Assembly (NCBI GenBank): GCA_002706365.1
Contig: PALM01000020.1
Span: forward strand, 186,001-250,000
From: Flavobacteriales bacterium
GTDB lineage: Bacteria; Bacteroidota; Bacteroidia; Flavobacteriales_E; Vicingaceae
DNA: 64,000 bases
Direction of reading: 5' to 3'
Both the position numbers and the translations under genes were made by a program. A model generated the notes under the pieces. It saw only the letters and a program-made list of their open reading frames with translations, did no database searches and was not told where the DNA came from. Of the stretch, positions 25,339 through 33,620 are shown piece by piece (positions within the stretch are counted from its first letter, which is position 1; every line of letters begins with the position of its first letter).

Positions 25339-26442
25339 TTAAGATTTTCGTTGTGGGAATTGGTACTCCCCTTTCTTCATTTGGTTTGTAATCATTTCTA
25401 GTCGTGGTTTAAAGCCTTCAGGACAAATTTTCGCACATTGCTTTAAAGCAACAGTAGCAGCTGACTTTTTCCCTAAATAATAATAGGCAATGCCATGGTA
25501 AAGCCTCATGCCCCAATCCTTTTCATATTGTTTGATAGCTTGATTGAGTAAATTAACTGCCTCTTTGTCTTGCTTAAGCTTAATTAAAGTTACAGCCATT
25601 TGACGTGCTTCAGAGGCCGTATATTTTAGCTCTTGAATATTTTCTAATGCCTGATTGAACTCCACTTCTCGGGCTAAAGCATCAAGAATCTCCAGTTTGG
25701 TGCTCAGGTTTACAAAGCTTGGATGAGCAGCAAAGCCTCCATAACCTCCATTCATCGAACGATTTACCCAATCCAAAGCTTCTTCCAAATTCGTATTGTG
25801 CTGTACACACCATGCCGCTGCATCATTCCAAGCTTCCCATTGATAGGTGTTCTCTCCATTTAACTCATAGCGCAATTTCTCTACTGTGGTTTGCTTTAAG
25901 TCTACTTCTATGGTAAAAGGGATCATTCTGTTTGTCCATTTTAAAGCTAACTGACAGCTGTTTCCTGTTTGCTTCATCACCTCGTATTTTAATCTCTCAG
26001 AATATGGAGCAAGCGTATCCTTAACGATTACTTGAAGCACCACATCTTCATCAAGGTTTAAATAGTAACTACCCCACAGATTATCTGGTTGAGCAAAAAG
26101 TAAGGTATGCTCATGGCCATTAGGAATGATGTGAAAACCATAGGAACCGGCTTTCAATTGCTGTCCTTCTATTTTTACATCTGTATCAAAGCTGATGGTG
26201 GTGTTTTCATTCGCTCCTGCTCGCCATGGTGTTGGATTGCCGTTTTGAGGAATTACATAAGGATTGTTCCAAACATCTCTGCCATTAGCTGCCGGACTGT
26301 GGTAATTAATTTCGATAAAGGTAACGCCCAATTGTTGAACCAATTTGGCCTTAGGACTGGCTTTAGGTAAGGTTAAGGTATGAAATTGAGCATTCGTGCA
26401 AAAGCTAAATAATATGCTCCCAAGAAAAAGAAGTGATCTCAT
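25339..26442 (-). CDS. Exported DUF2911 protein with TPR tail
   Basis: The 367-residue product has a signal peptide (about 1-18). About 20-165 is DUF2911: VEINYHSPAANGRDVWNNP-like strand (here FIEINYHSPAANGRDVW), PWRAGANENTTISFDTDVKI and LKAGSYGFHIIP. The C-terminal half has helical pairs of TPR type (LDALAREVEFNQALENIQEL, LNQAIKQYEKDWGMRLYHGIAYYYLG). The function of DUF2911 is unknown. It is the first gene of the operon, divergent from the AraC regulator with 139 bases between starts. Confidence 0.78.
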   Translation of the reverse strand: MRSLLFLGSILFSFCTNAQFHTLTLPKASPKAKLVQQLGVTFIEINYHSPAANGRDVWNNPYVIPQNGNPTPWRAGANENTTISFDTDVKIEGQQLKAGSYGFHIIPNGHEHTLLFAQPDNLWGSYYLNLDEDVVLQVIVKDTLAPYSERLKYEVMKQTGNSCQLALKWTNRMIPFTIEVDLKQTTVEKLRYELNGENTYQWEAWNDAAAWCVQHNTNLEEALDWVNRSMNGGYGGFAAHPSFVNLSTKLEILDALAREVEFNQALENIQELKYTASEARQMAVTLIKLKQDKEAVNLLNQAIKQYEKDWGMRLYHGIAYYYLGKKSAATVALKQCAKICPEGFKPRLEMITNQMKKGEYQFPQRKS

Positions 26443-26581
26443 GTGAACTTTTTATGCAAAGCAATTCATAAGGCCCCTGTTTCAAGGGGTAATAATTGCT
26501 AAAAGTTCCATTTAACCACCATAAGCTCCAGCTATCAAATAGTTAAACCGCAAAATCTTTCATTCAACTAAATTTAGCCCT

Positions 26582-27436
26582 GTGAATCAATGTGGTTATA
26601 TACGAAGAATACAAAATAGCGCGCTGCAAAATTGGAGTGAGAGTAATTGTGTAGCCTCTTCTTTAACCTTTTTTGAAAAGGAGCAGGAAAATGCGCCTCT
26701 TTCCATAAAGCTCGTAACCAAAGGGATAGAAAGGTATCGACTTGGTTCTGCTAGCTACAAGCTAAACCAAGGTGAATTTATCGTTATAGCGCAGGGCCAA
26801 ACCGTAGAAACTACGATAAAATCAAAGGAGTCAACGAAAGGCATTTGCATCTATCCGCCTTTGTCGATGATTCAAGAAGTATTTGACGGTTTTGGGAAGC
26901 CTTTAGAAAAACAATTGGATTCAGAAATTAAACCAGAATCATTTCATTTGACCACCTGTATTTATCGTTTGGTTTCACTTCAGGCCACTTCAAGGTTTTT
27001 AAATCAACAAAGCCCCACACTTTTAAGTCAAAGCGAAAAAGACGACCATTGGTGGCAATCCTTTTACCTCAATCTTGCAGAACATTTAGCCTACGACCAA
27101 CAAAAAATAAACCTGATTCTTGGTCAGTTGGATGTGGTCAAAAAGCACACCAAAGAGGAGTTATACCGACGAATTTCAAAAACAAGGGATTTTATCCACG
27201 ACCATAAATTTGAAAACATAGACTTGAATGAATTGGCTCAGCTCAGCAGTCTATCCAAGTATCATTTTCTCCGATCGTTTAAAGCCATATATAAGCAGTC
27301 GCCCTATCAATACCTCTTGAACTTAAAACTTGCAGAAGCCAAAAAATTACTCCAAAAAGGGTATAACTATCGGGAAATCGCCAATGAAATTGGCTATTCA
27401 GATACCAAGAATTTAAGCAAAAAGCTAAGGGCTTAA
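26582..27436 (+). CDS. AraC-family transcriptional regulator
   Basis: The 284-residue product, starting with GTG, has a cupin-like sensing part (about 1-110) and a C-terminal AraC HTH pair (about 185-284): DLNELAQLSSLSKYHFLRSFKAIYKQSPYQYLLNLKLAEAKKLL and YREIANEIGYSDTKNLSKKLRA. Its divergent position opposite the six-gene operon suggests it controls that operon. A TAAATTTA box (26569-26576) ends six bases before the GTG, so the transcript may have almost no leader. The inducer is unknown. Confidence 0.85.
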   Translation: MNQCGYIRRIQNSALQNWSESNCVASSLTFFEKEQENAPLSIKLVTKGIERYRLGSASYKLNQGEFIVIAQGQTVETTIKSKESTKGICIYPPLSMIQEVFDGFGKPLEKQLDSEIKPESFHLTTCIYRLVSLQATSRFLNQQSPTLLSQSEKDDHWWQSFYLNLAEHLAYDQQKINLILGQLDVVKKHTKEELYRRISKTRDFIHDHKFENIDLNELAQLSSLSKYHFLRSFKAIYKQSPYQYLLNLKLAEAKKLLQKGYNYREIANEIGYSDTKNLSKKLRA

Positions 27437-27495
27437 CTTACTTTTAATTAAACAAGTGGTTTAAAAAATGACAAATTAGTAATTGTCATGCTTCA

Positions 27496-28770
27496 TCATT
27501 TTTCCTTTTCAAACCTTTCCCTTAAGATAGAAATAGGAACATCACCATTTTCCAATAGTCTTTGGTGAAAATCTATCCATTGGAAGTTTTCAGATTCTTT
27601 CGCTTTCGCTAATAAGCACAACATTTCATGAGCGCCATATTTATACGTTATGACTTGAGCTGGCCATCGTTTCATTCTGCTTATTTCGCGCCATGCTACC
27701 TGATCTTGATCCTTGATGTGTGTTTTCCAATAAGTAAAGGCTTGCTTGTCGCTCCAACCGTAATAATTGATTCCCACATCTAGCACCACACGAACCGAAC
27801 GAATCAAGTCCCATTCATATTTTCCATACTCATCCATCGGGCTAGAATAGATATCCAAATACTCGACATAAGCTCCCCAGCCTTCGACAAAACCCGGGTA
27901 CCAAAATAGATCAAGTAATGCTGATCGATCTACTTTCCCATTGACAAAGCCTTGGTAATGATGTCCGGGAAATGCTTCGTGTGCATAGATCCATTCAATT
28001 TGTCTTTGGTTGAACGCTTGATTAAAGTAATTGAAATAAAAGGTACCTGCGTTATAAAAAGCCGGGACATGTGCCAAATTTGAATCTGTTCCTTGGGCAA
28101 TTTTGGCTGCTTTCATTTCATCCGCAAAAGGAAATAGATGCGCATATTTCCGCTGCATTTTTTGCTGCGCAAGCTCAAACCGCTTCTGAACTAGGCTAAC
28201 CTCATTCAAAAAAAAGGAAGAGTCATTGATGTGTTGGTTAAATTCATCAGTATTATACCCAAGTTCCACTCTGATCTTTTCCATCTTATGTTTTACGAAA
28301 GCCACTTCGCGCTTTCCAAAAGCAAATAAACTATCCGGATTAACTTCAATATCTACCCATCTTTTCAACAGGTACTGATACCAGTCTTTTCCGTGCTCAA
28401 TGTGTATAATTGAAGCCGCTTTTTGCGGTAGTTTTCCTCTCCACTTCTTTGAAAGTTGAATTCGGAATAGGTTAAGTTCCGCTTCATATAATATTATCGC
28501 CAAATTCAATTCTTGCTTTGCAGTTAAGTCAGCCTGCTTAAAAGTTTTTACCTCTTCTAATACCCTTTTAAAGAATTGCTCTTGTTTTGCCAACTGTTCA
28601 TGTTCAGGGATATCGGCTAGCGTTTCCAAGTAAGCAATCCGAATTGGTGGAATATTTAAGTTTTCATACTCTTGAATAAAACGTTTTTCAAAAGCACTAA
28701 ACGAATGCTCTTGGGCTTGAGAAGCTATTGAGAAAACTACCGAAAGAGTATAAAGTAACATCTTCATCAC
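27496..28770 (-). CDS. Exported DUF885-family metallopeptidase-like protein
   Basis: The 424-residue product has a signal peptide (about 1-19, ending ASQAQ). The DUF885 signature HEAFPGHHYQ (about residues 264-273) supplies the HExxxGH zinc ligands and the downstream EGWGAYVEYL (about 297) the third acidic ligand. Members with known activity are carboxypeptidases or amidases. It faces the AraC gene tail-to-tail (59 bases apart) and may belong to the same peptide-handling locus. Confidence 0.82.
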   Translation of the reverse strand: MMKMLLYTLSVVFSIASQAQEHSFSAFEKRFIQEYENLNIPPIRIAYLETLADIPEHEQLAKQEQFFKRVLEEVKTFKQADLTAKQELNLAIILYEAELNLFRIQLSKKWRGKLPQKAASIIHIEHGKDWYQYLLKRWVDIEVNPDSLFAFGKREVAFVKHKMEKIRVELGYNTDEFNQHINDSSFFLNEVSLVQKRFELAQQKMQRKYAHLFPFADEMKAAKIAQGTDSNLAHVPAFYNAGTFYFNYFNQAFNQRQIEWIYAHEAFPGHHYQGFVNGKVDRSALLDLFWYPGFVEGWGAYVEYLDIYSSPMDEYGKYEWDLIRSVRVVLDVGINYYGWSDKQAFTYWKTHIKDQDQVAWREISRMKRWPAQVITYKYGAHEMLCLLAKAKESENFQWIDFHQRLLENGDVPISILRERFEKEK

Positions 28771-29043
28771 CTAAGGGGTTTATTAATTTTAAAGGACATG
28801 CAAGGAAATCCATTTTAGGAATAAACTAAGTAGGCAACAAACCTATCTAAAGGAAATACGGCATATGGAGTTAAAGTTGCTAATTTGTACTGCAAGTCAG
28901 CTAAGCTAGAATTTGATCTATTACCTAGAAAAAGTTGCAACCGGATCTTCCATTACTAGTTAGCAATAATTACCCCTAACAATCAACCTATATCCCTCAA
29001 TTTTACTTCTGAATTTAAGAAATCTGTACTTAATTTATAGACC

Positions 29044-30315
29044 ATGAAATCCTTCCTATTTGCCCTATGTTCAATAGCTCTTCTAAGTTTGAATGCTCAA
29101 CATATTATCCATGTTCCAAGAGATGCAGCGAATCTATCTTCCGCTGTGCAATTAGCCAATTCAGGCGACACTATCATATTTGCGTCAGGCATTTTTACTG
29201 ACTCTGCACATGTGAATAATAAACGATTGGTTATTCAAGGTCAAGCTGATGGTAGTAGTGTTTTATCCCCTGGCATTAATGGAAGGTCGTTTGAGCTTTT
29301 GAATTCGGATGTTGAGTTTATTCACTTGACATTTGATAATTTACAACAAAATACTCCTGCCCCAAACTATGCCATAAGCGCAACTTACTCTGATGTAAAG
29401 ATTTATCAATGTTCATTTAACAATTTACTGTCGCCGGTCTATTTATATTGGGGTCATTTAGCGATAAGTCATTCAACCTTTAGTGAAGTTAGAGGATCTA
29501 CTGCTTTGCAGCTTGCCGGCGGTTCCTTTAATATTCATAATAATCTCTTTTATGGCCAGAACTACTCTGCTGCTATGATCAATAGAGCAAATGGGAGCTT
29601 TTATAATAACACCCTAATTGGCGCTACCACTAGTCGGAATTATGGCATTATTATAAATGTAGATTCCATTACTCATATATACAATAATATAATAGACGGA
29701 TTTGCAAGAGGAATTTATCTCCTTGCTACAGACTCCTCTGAATTTAATGCACTTAGAATACACCATAACAATATTTATAATGTTGCCCATTTGTATCGAT
29801 ACGAATACAATGAGAGTTTAAATCGCCCCATATTCTATGGGAACTTAACTCCTAACCCAGGTATTGGAGAAATAAGTGTTTATTCCAATTTTATGGATAC
29901 ACTCAATAAAGATTATAGTCTTCAGTCAAATTCCCCATGCATTGATGCAGGTACTAATGCTTACCCCAACTCTATAGGCATTGATTTAAATGGGAATAAC
30001 CGTCTAGTTGGTCTACAAACAGATTTGGGAGCCTTTGAATATTCAGTTTTAACAGGATTAGATAGAACTCACCATGATCTTGAAGCTAAAATTGAAGTAT
30101 TCCCCCAACCTACGAATAACCATATCTATTTAAGATTCAAAGAGAAACGACTAGGAAGAATAGAGATCTTAGACACATCTGGGGAGGTTGCTAATCAAAT
30201 TACTCTTACCGGTCAAAATGAATTAAGAATAGAGCTTCCAGAAACCAAGGGCTTGTATTTCCTTCGTTTGATAAATGATGAGTCAGTAATTGTAAAAAAA
30301 ATAATAAAGATTTAA
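29044..30315 (+). CDS. Secreted right-handed beta-helix protein with T9SS sorting domain
   Basis: The 423-residue protein has a signal peptide (about 1-18, ending LNAQ), pectate-lyase-like beta-helix coils (ISATYSDVKIYQCSFNNL, LAISHSTFSEVRG, FNIHNNLFYG, HIYNNIIDGFARGIYL) and the choice-of-anchor Q-type end SPCIDAGTN with DLGAFEY (about 298-335). A sorting domain (VFPQPTNNHIYLRF and GLYFLRLINDE) closes it. It should be displayed on the surface, possibly acting on or binding a polysaccharide; catalytic residues cannot be assigned. Confidence 0.82.
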   Translation: MKSFLFALCSIALLSLNAQHIIHVPRDAANLSSAVQLANSGDTIIFASGIFTDSAHVNNKRLVIQGQADGSSVLSPGINGRSFELLNSDVEFIHLTFDNLQQNTPAPNYAISATYSDVKIYQCSFNNLLSPVYLYWGHLAISHSTFSEVRGSTALQLAGGSFNIHNNLFYGQNYSAAMINRANGSFYNNTLIGATTSRNYGIIINVDSITHIYNNIIDGFARGIYLLATDSSEFNALRIHHNNIYNVAHLYRYEYNESLNRPIFYGNLTPNPGIGEISVYSNFMDTLNKDYSLQSNSPCIDAGTNAYPNSIGIDLNGNNRLVGLQTDLGAFEYSVLTGLDRTHHDLEAKIEVFPQPTNNHIYLRFKEKRLGRIEILDTSGEVANQITLTGQNELRIELPETKGLYFLRLINDESVIVKKIIKI

Positions 30316-30575
30316 CTTGATTCCGAAAGAACAATGTTTATCATACTATATAGAGTTAAGAGTTAAATGAAAAACTTGTCTATTCAAAGGCAAGCCATTT
30401 TAATTTGGGCGTGCCCCTCTACCCTACTTCGCAGTTCTTCGGGTCGGGCAAACGAGCCTGATTAAATCAGGAGAATTCACAAACACCGTTGAGAATGGAC
30501 AAGTTTGAGTAATCCGCCGAACATTACTATTCTTACGATCACACTTCATCTCACATAAACAATTTATAAATTTTA
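30316..30575. repeat. Intergenic stretch with GGGCGTGCCCC / GGGTCGGGC element
   Basis: No gene. At 30409-30460 lies GGGCGTGCCCCTCTACC, a CTTCG-rich middle and GGGTCGGGC, followed by the palindrome CCTGATT-A-AATCAGG (about 30458-30472). Elements of this composition recur between genes of many Bacteroidetes and probably form a stem; function unknown. The remainder shows nothing recognisable. Confidence 0.45.
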
Positions 30576-30597
30576 TAGTTCTTATAATTGAGAACTA
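30576..30597. promoter_or_regulatory. Candidate MarR/GbsR operator 1 (inverted repeat)
   Basis: TAGTTCT (30576-30582), eight bases, AGAACTA (30591-30597): a perfect 7-base inverted repeat that covers the -33 TTG of the regulator promoter. The core GTTCT-N8-AGAAC recurs at 31123-31140 before the efflux operon, which argues that both are bound by the regulator encoded between them. Confidence 0.65.
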
Positions 30598-30617
30598 AAA
30601 AAACCTTCCTATATTTG
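30588..30617 (+). promoter_or_regulatory. Promoter of the MarR/GbsR gene (TTG-N19-TATATTTG)
   Basis: TTG at 30588-30590, exactly 19 bases, then TATATTTG at 30610-30617. This is the canonical Bacteroidetes promoter layout. The ATG lies at 30634. The -33 element is inside operator 1, so binding of the regulator would block polymerase. Confidence 0.75.
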
Positions 30618-30633
30618 CAACAAAATATTTCCA

Positions 30634-31104
30634 ATGAGTGATCAAATAACACTTACTGAAAAACAGAAAAAATTGATTGAGCAATTAGGAATATACCATG
30701 AAAAAAGTGGTTTATCTCCAGCTTCTGGAAGAATTAAGGCCCTTTTAACTGTTTCACCTGTACTGGAATTGAGTTTTGATCAAATTAGGGAGACCTTACA
30801 ATTAAGTAAGAGTGCTACTAGTAATTCAATTAATTTACTAATGAGTATGGGAGCAATTGATTATATAACTCATCCTGGTGATCGAAAAAGATTCTTTAGG
30901 AGTAAAATTGGAAATTGGAGAGATACAATGAAACAGTCCTTTAGAAATATTACAAATGTTGCAGATCTATTAGAAGAAATTTTAATTCAAAGGCCAAATG
31001 AGACTGAAGAGTTTAATAAGAATCTAGAGGAAGTAATTAGCTTTATGAGATACTTTAAGAAAGAAATACCATCACTTTATAAAAAATGGGATAAATCGGA
31101 ATAA
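30634..31104 (+). CDS. MarR/GbsR-type transcriptional regulator
   Basis: The 156-residue product has a winged helix at about 15-95: SPASGRIKALLTVSPVLELSFDQIRETLQLSKSATSNSINLLMSMGAIDYITHPGDRKRFF contains the recognition helix (KSATSNSINLLMSMG) and the wing (GDRKRFF). This fits the GbsR-like branch of the MarR superfamily. It directly precedes a complete tripartite RND pump (75-base gap), and identical half-site repeats lie upstream of both, so it is very probably the local repressor. The ligand is unknown. Confidence 0.83.
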   Translation: MSDQITLTEKQKKLIEQLGIYHEKSGLSPASGRIKALLTVSPVLELSFDQIRETLQLSKSATSNSINLLMSMGAIDYITHPGDRKRFFRSKIGNWRDTMKQSFRNITNVADLLEEILIQRPNETEEFNKNLEEVISFMRYFKKEIPSLYKKWDKSE

Positions 31105-31120
31105 AAAAATTTAACCCTAA

Positions 31121-31140
31121 AAGTTCTTTTTATTCAGAAC
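31121..31140. promoter_or_regulatory. Candidate MarR/GbsR operator 2 before the efflux operon
   Basis: GTTCT (31123-31127), eight bases, AGAAC (31136-31140), flanked by A-rich sequence as in operator 1. It lies 39 bases upstream of the TolC-type gene start. An A/T-rich segment ahead of the ATG could hold the promoter, but no good TAnnTTTG is seen. Confidence 0.6.
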
Positions 31141-31178
31141 AAACTAAATTTAACTATATATTAATATATGTTCAAATC

Positions 31179-32534
31179 ATGACAAAAAATAGAATCATCA
31201 GTTGGCTTAGCTGTCTTTTATTGGCACTACCACATACCATTAAAGCGCAAGCTGAAAAAACCGAGTTCAATCTTAGCTTAAAAGAAGTACTTGAATACAG
31301 CCTCAAACACAGTTTCTCTATCCAGCAGGCTACTTACGATCAACAAAGTGCCAAATTCAAAGAGATGGAAGTAATGAGCAGCGGTCTTCCACAAGTCACT
31401 GCAGAAGGACAATATCAAAACTTTCCCAATTTGCCTACGCAAATACTTCCTGGAGAACTCCTTGGTCAGCCTGGAAGTGAAATTGAAGTACAATTTGGGA
31501 CTGAATACAATGCAAATGGTGCTATCAAAGTAAATCAGCTGCTTTATGATCAATCTTTCTTAACTGCTTTGAAAGCCTCTAAAAGCTCTAGAGAGCTCTA
31601 TCAGCTCCTTAAGGAAGGTACCGAAGAGGATGTAATCTATGAAGTTTCTACCGCATTCTATTCTGTATTGCAATTGGAAGCTAAACTCAAGGTCTTGGAT
31701 AGCAACTTACAGACTTTAGACCATCTAGAACAGTTGATGAAGGTGCAAATGGAGAATGACCTTGTGAAAAAGACGGATTACGGCAGAGTGAAAGTAAATA
31801 AGGTGAATATAAACACCGAATACCAAGCTCTGGACGCCAGCTTAAAACAACAGAAGAACTATTTGAAATTCCTAATGGGAATGCCAATTACCAATGAGAT
31901 CAGTCTAAGAAAGGGTGAAAGTATTGAAGAGATCAATCTTAAATCCCTTCAAAATGCGAGAGTAGATCAAATCTCTTTAAAAATTATAGATAAACAAAAA
32001 GCCTTAACTCAGCTTGAAAAGCAATCCATTATTGCGCAATACTACCCTACTCTATCATTGTTCGGACAACAAATGTGGCAAGCTCAAAGATCTGAATTCA
32101 ACTTCTTTGATGGAAATGAACCTTGGTTCCAACAAACTTATTGGGGAGTGCAATTAGAGATTCCAATTTTCGATGGACTTAGAAAGCATAGACAGATCCA
32201 ACAAAGTAAAGTGGCTTTGGATAAAATAAGTTTAGAGAAAACTCAAACCAATCGTCAGCTGGATATGCAGTTTGTTAACGCTAAAAAACAGTTGCTAAAC
32301 AGTTTAAAGTCGGTTAATGCACAAGAAGTAAATAGAGAGTTGGCTAAAGAAGTATATCAGCAAACTAGGCACTTGTACCAAGAACAGGTGATTAGCTTAA
32401 CTGAATTCCTTGATGCGGAGCAAGCCTATCTACAATCGCAAAACAACTATTTCAACGAACTCATAAAATTTAAAGTCGCTGAGCTCGACCTTTTAAAAGC
32501 TCAAGGAAATCTTAAAACTATTCTGAATCAATAA
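31179..32534 (+). CDS. TolC-family outer membrane efflux channel
   Basis: The 451-residue product has a signal peptide (about 1-24, ending IKAQ) and the duplicated TolC pattern: long coiled-coil helices with alternating beta strands, LSLKEVLEYSLKHSFSIQQATYDQQSAKFK at the start of the first half and YWGVQLEIPIFDGLRKHRQIQQSKVALDKISLEKTQ in the second (the VPIFDGxR strand is typical). It is the outer-membrane component of the pump encoded by the next two genes, 23 bases upstream of the adaptor. Confidence 0.9.
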   Translation: MTKNRIISWLSCLLLALPHTIKAQAEKTEFNLSLKEVLEYSLKHSFSIQQATYDQQSAKFKEMEVMSSGLPQVTAEGQYQNFPNLPTQILPGELLGQPGSEIEVQFGTEYNANGAIKVNQLLYDQSFLTALKASKSSRELYQLLKEGTEEDVIYEVSTAFYSVLQLEAKLKVLDSNLQTLDHLEQLMKVQMENDLVKKTDYGRVKVNKVNINTEYQALDASLKQQKNYLKFLMGMPITNEISLRKGESIEEINLKSLQNARVDQISLKIIDKQKALTQLEKQSIIAQYYPTLSLFGQQMWQAQRSEFNFFDGNEPWFQQTYWGVQLEIPIFDGLRKHRQIQQSKVALDKISLEKTQTNRQLDMQFVNAKKQLLNSLKSVNAQEVNRELAKEVYQQTRHLYQEQVISLTEFLDAEQAYLQSQNNYFNELIKFKVAELDLLKAQGNLKTILNQ

Positions 32535-32557
32535 AATCAATATTTAAATAATCAATC

Positions 32558-33616
32558 ATGAAAAAAACACTAACCGTCCTATTTAGCATTTCTGTTTTTG
32601 CTCTTGTAGGGTTCACCCTCTATGGCAATAAGCAAGACATGAAAGAAGAGGCCAAGCTTGCCGAAGTAAAAAGTGATGCCATACCAGTTGAAATCACTAG
32701 CTTGGAAAGAAAGAACATTAATACGGCATTTAATGCAGATGGAATACTAAATGCAAAGACCGATCTAGCTATACTCTCAGAGACTACTGGCACTGTGGTG
32801 AAGATGTACAAAGAGAAAGGTACCATGGTTTCAAAAGGAGAACTTTTGGCACAAATTGAGAATAATACCATCCAAGCTGAAGTCTCAGCTGCTAAAGTGA
32901 ATCTTGAAAAGGTCCAAACAGATATGGATCGTTTTACTAAGCTTTATAAGGAGAATGCGGTAACCAAAAGACAATTGGAAGATGTGAAGATCGATCTAAA
33001 GGAAGCTGAATCTAGATATAGCTCTGCACAAAATCAATTGGAGAATAGCTACATCAGGGCAACTGCATCTGGCAAGATCAATAATGATTTCTTACAAGTT
33101 GGTGAGTTAATCTCTCTAGGCCAAAAACTATATGAAATTATAGACCCTAGCATACTTAAACTCAGCGTAAAGCTAACTGCTTCTGATGTCCTCTCTTTAA
33201 AGGAAGGTAATCTTGTTAAAGTATCAGCTCAGGTATTTCCACAAATGAAACTGGATGGTAGAATCATCTCAATAGCTTCTAAAGCTGATGATGCTTTGAA
33301 ATACGAAGTTGAAATTGAAGTGATAAACAAAGGTGATGTTGAGTTAAAAGCTGGCATGTACGCTACAGCACATTTCAATTCAAAAGGAAATCAAGAAAAG
33401 AACTACCTCGATAGAAACGCTTTAATAGGTAGTATCCAAAATCCTGAAGTCTATGTAGTTGAAGAGGGCAAAAGTCACTTAAAACAACTTACACTAGGCG
33501 AGATTCGCGGTGAACTTGTAGAAGTTTTGTCTGGAATTCAACTAGATGATCAGGTGGTGCTGAACGGACAGATCAACTTGAGTGAAGGAACAAAAGTGAA
33601 CATATTAGAAAAGTAA
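32558..33616 (+). CDS. RND periplasmic adaptor subunit (membrane fusion protein)
   Basis: The 352-residue product has one N-terminal helix (about 1-23), no lipobox, and the HlyD/AcrA order: first lipoyl half (ILSETTGTVVKMYKEKGTMVSKGELLAQI), a short alpha-hairpin (about 105-155), second lipoyl half (SYIRATASGKINNDFLQVGELISLGQKLYEI) and barrel/proximal domains. It bridges the TolC channel and the RND pump; the pump gene starts five bases downstream. Confidence 0.9.
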   Translation: MKKTLTVLFSISVFALVGFTLYGNKQDMKEEAKLAEVKSDAIPVEITSLERKNINTAFNADGILNAKTDLAILSETTGTVVKMYKEKGTMVSKGELLAQIENNTIQAEVSAAKVNLEKVQTDMDRFTKLYKENAVTKRQLEDVKIDLKEAESRYSSAQNQLENSYIRATASGKINNDFLQVGELISLGQKLYEIIDPSILKLSVKLTASDVLSLKEGNLVKVSAQVFPQMKLDGRIISIASKADDALKYEVEIEVINKGDVELKAGMYATAHFNSKGNQEKNYLDRNALIGSIQNPEVYVVEEGKSHLKQLTLGEIRGELVEVLSGIQLDDQVVLNGQINLSEGTKVNILEK

Positions 33617-33620
33617 GATC

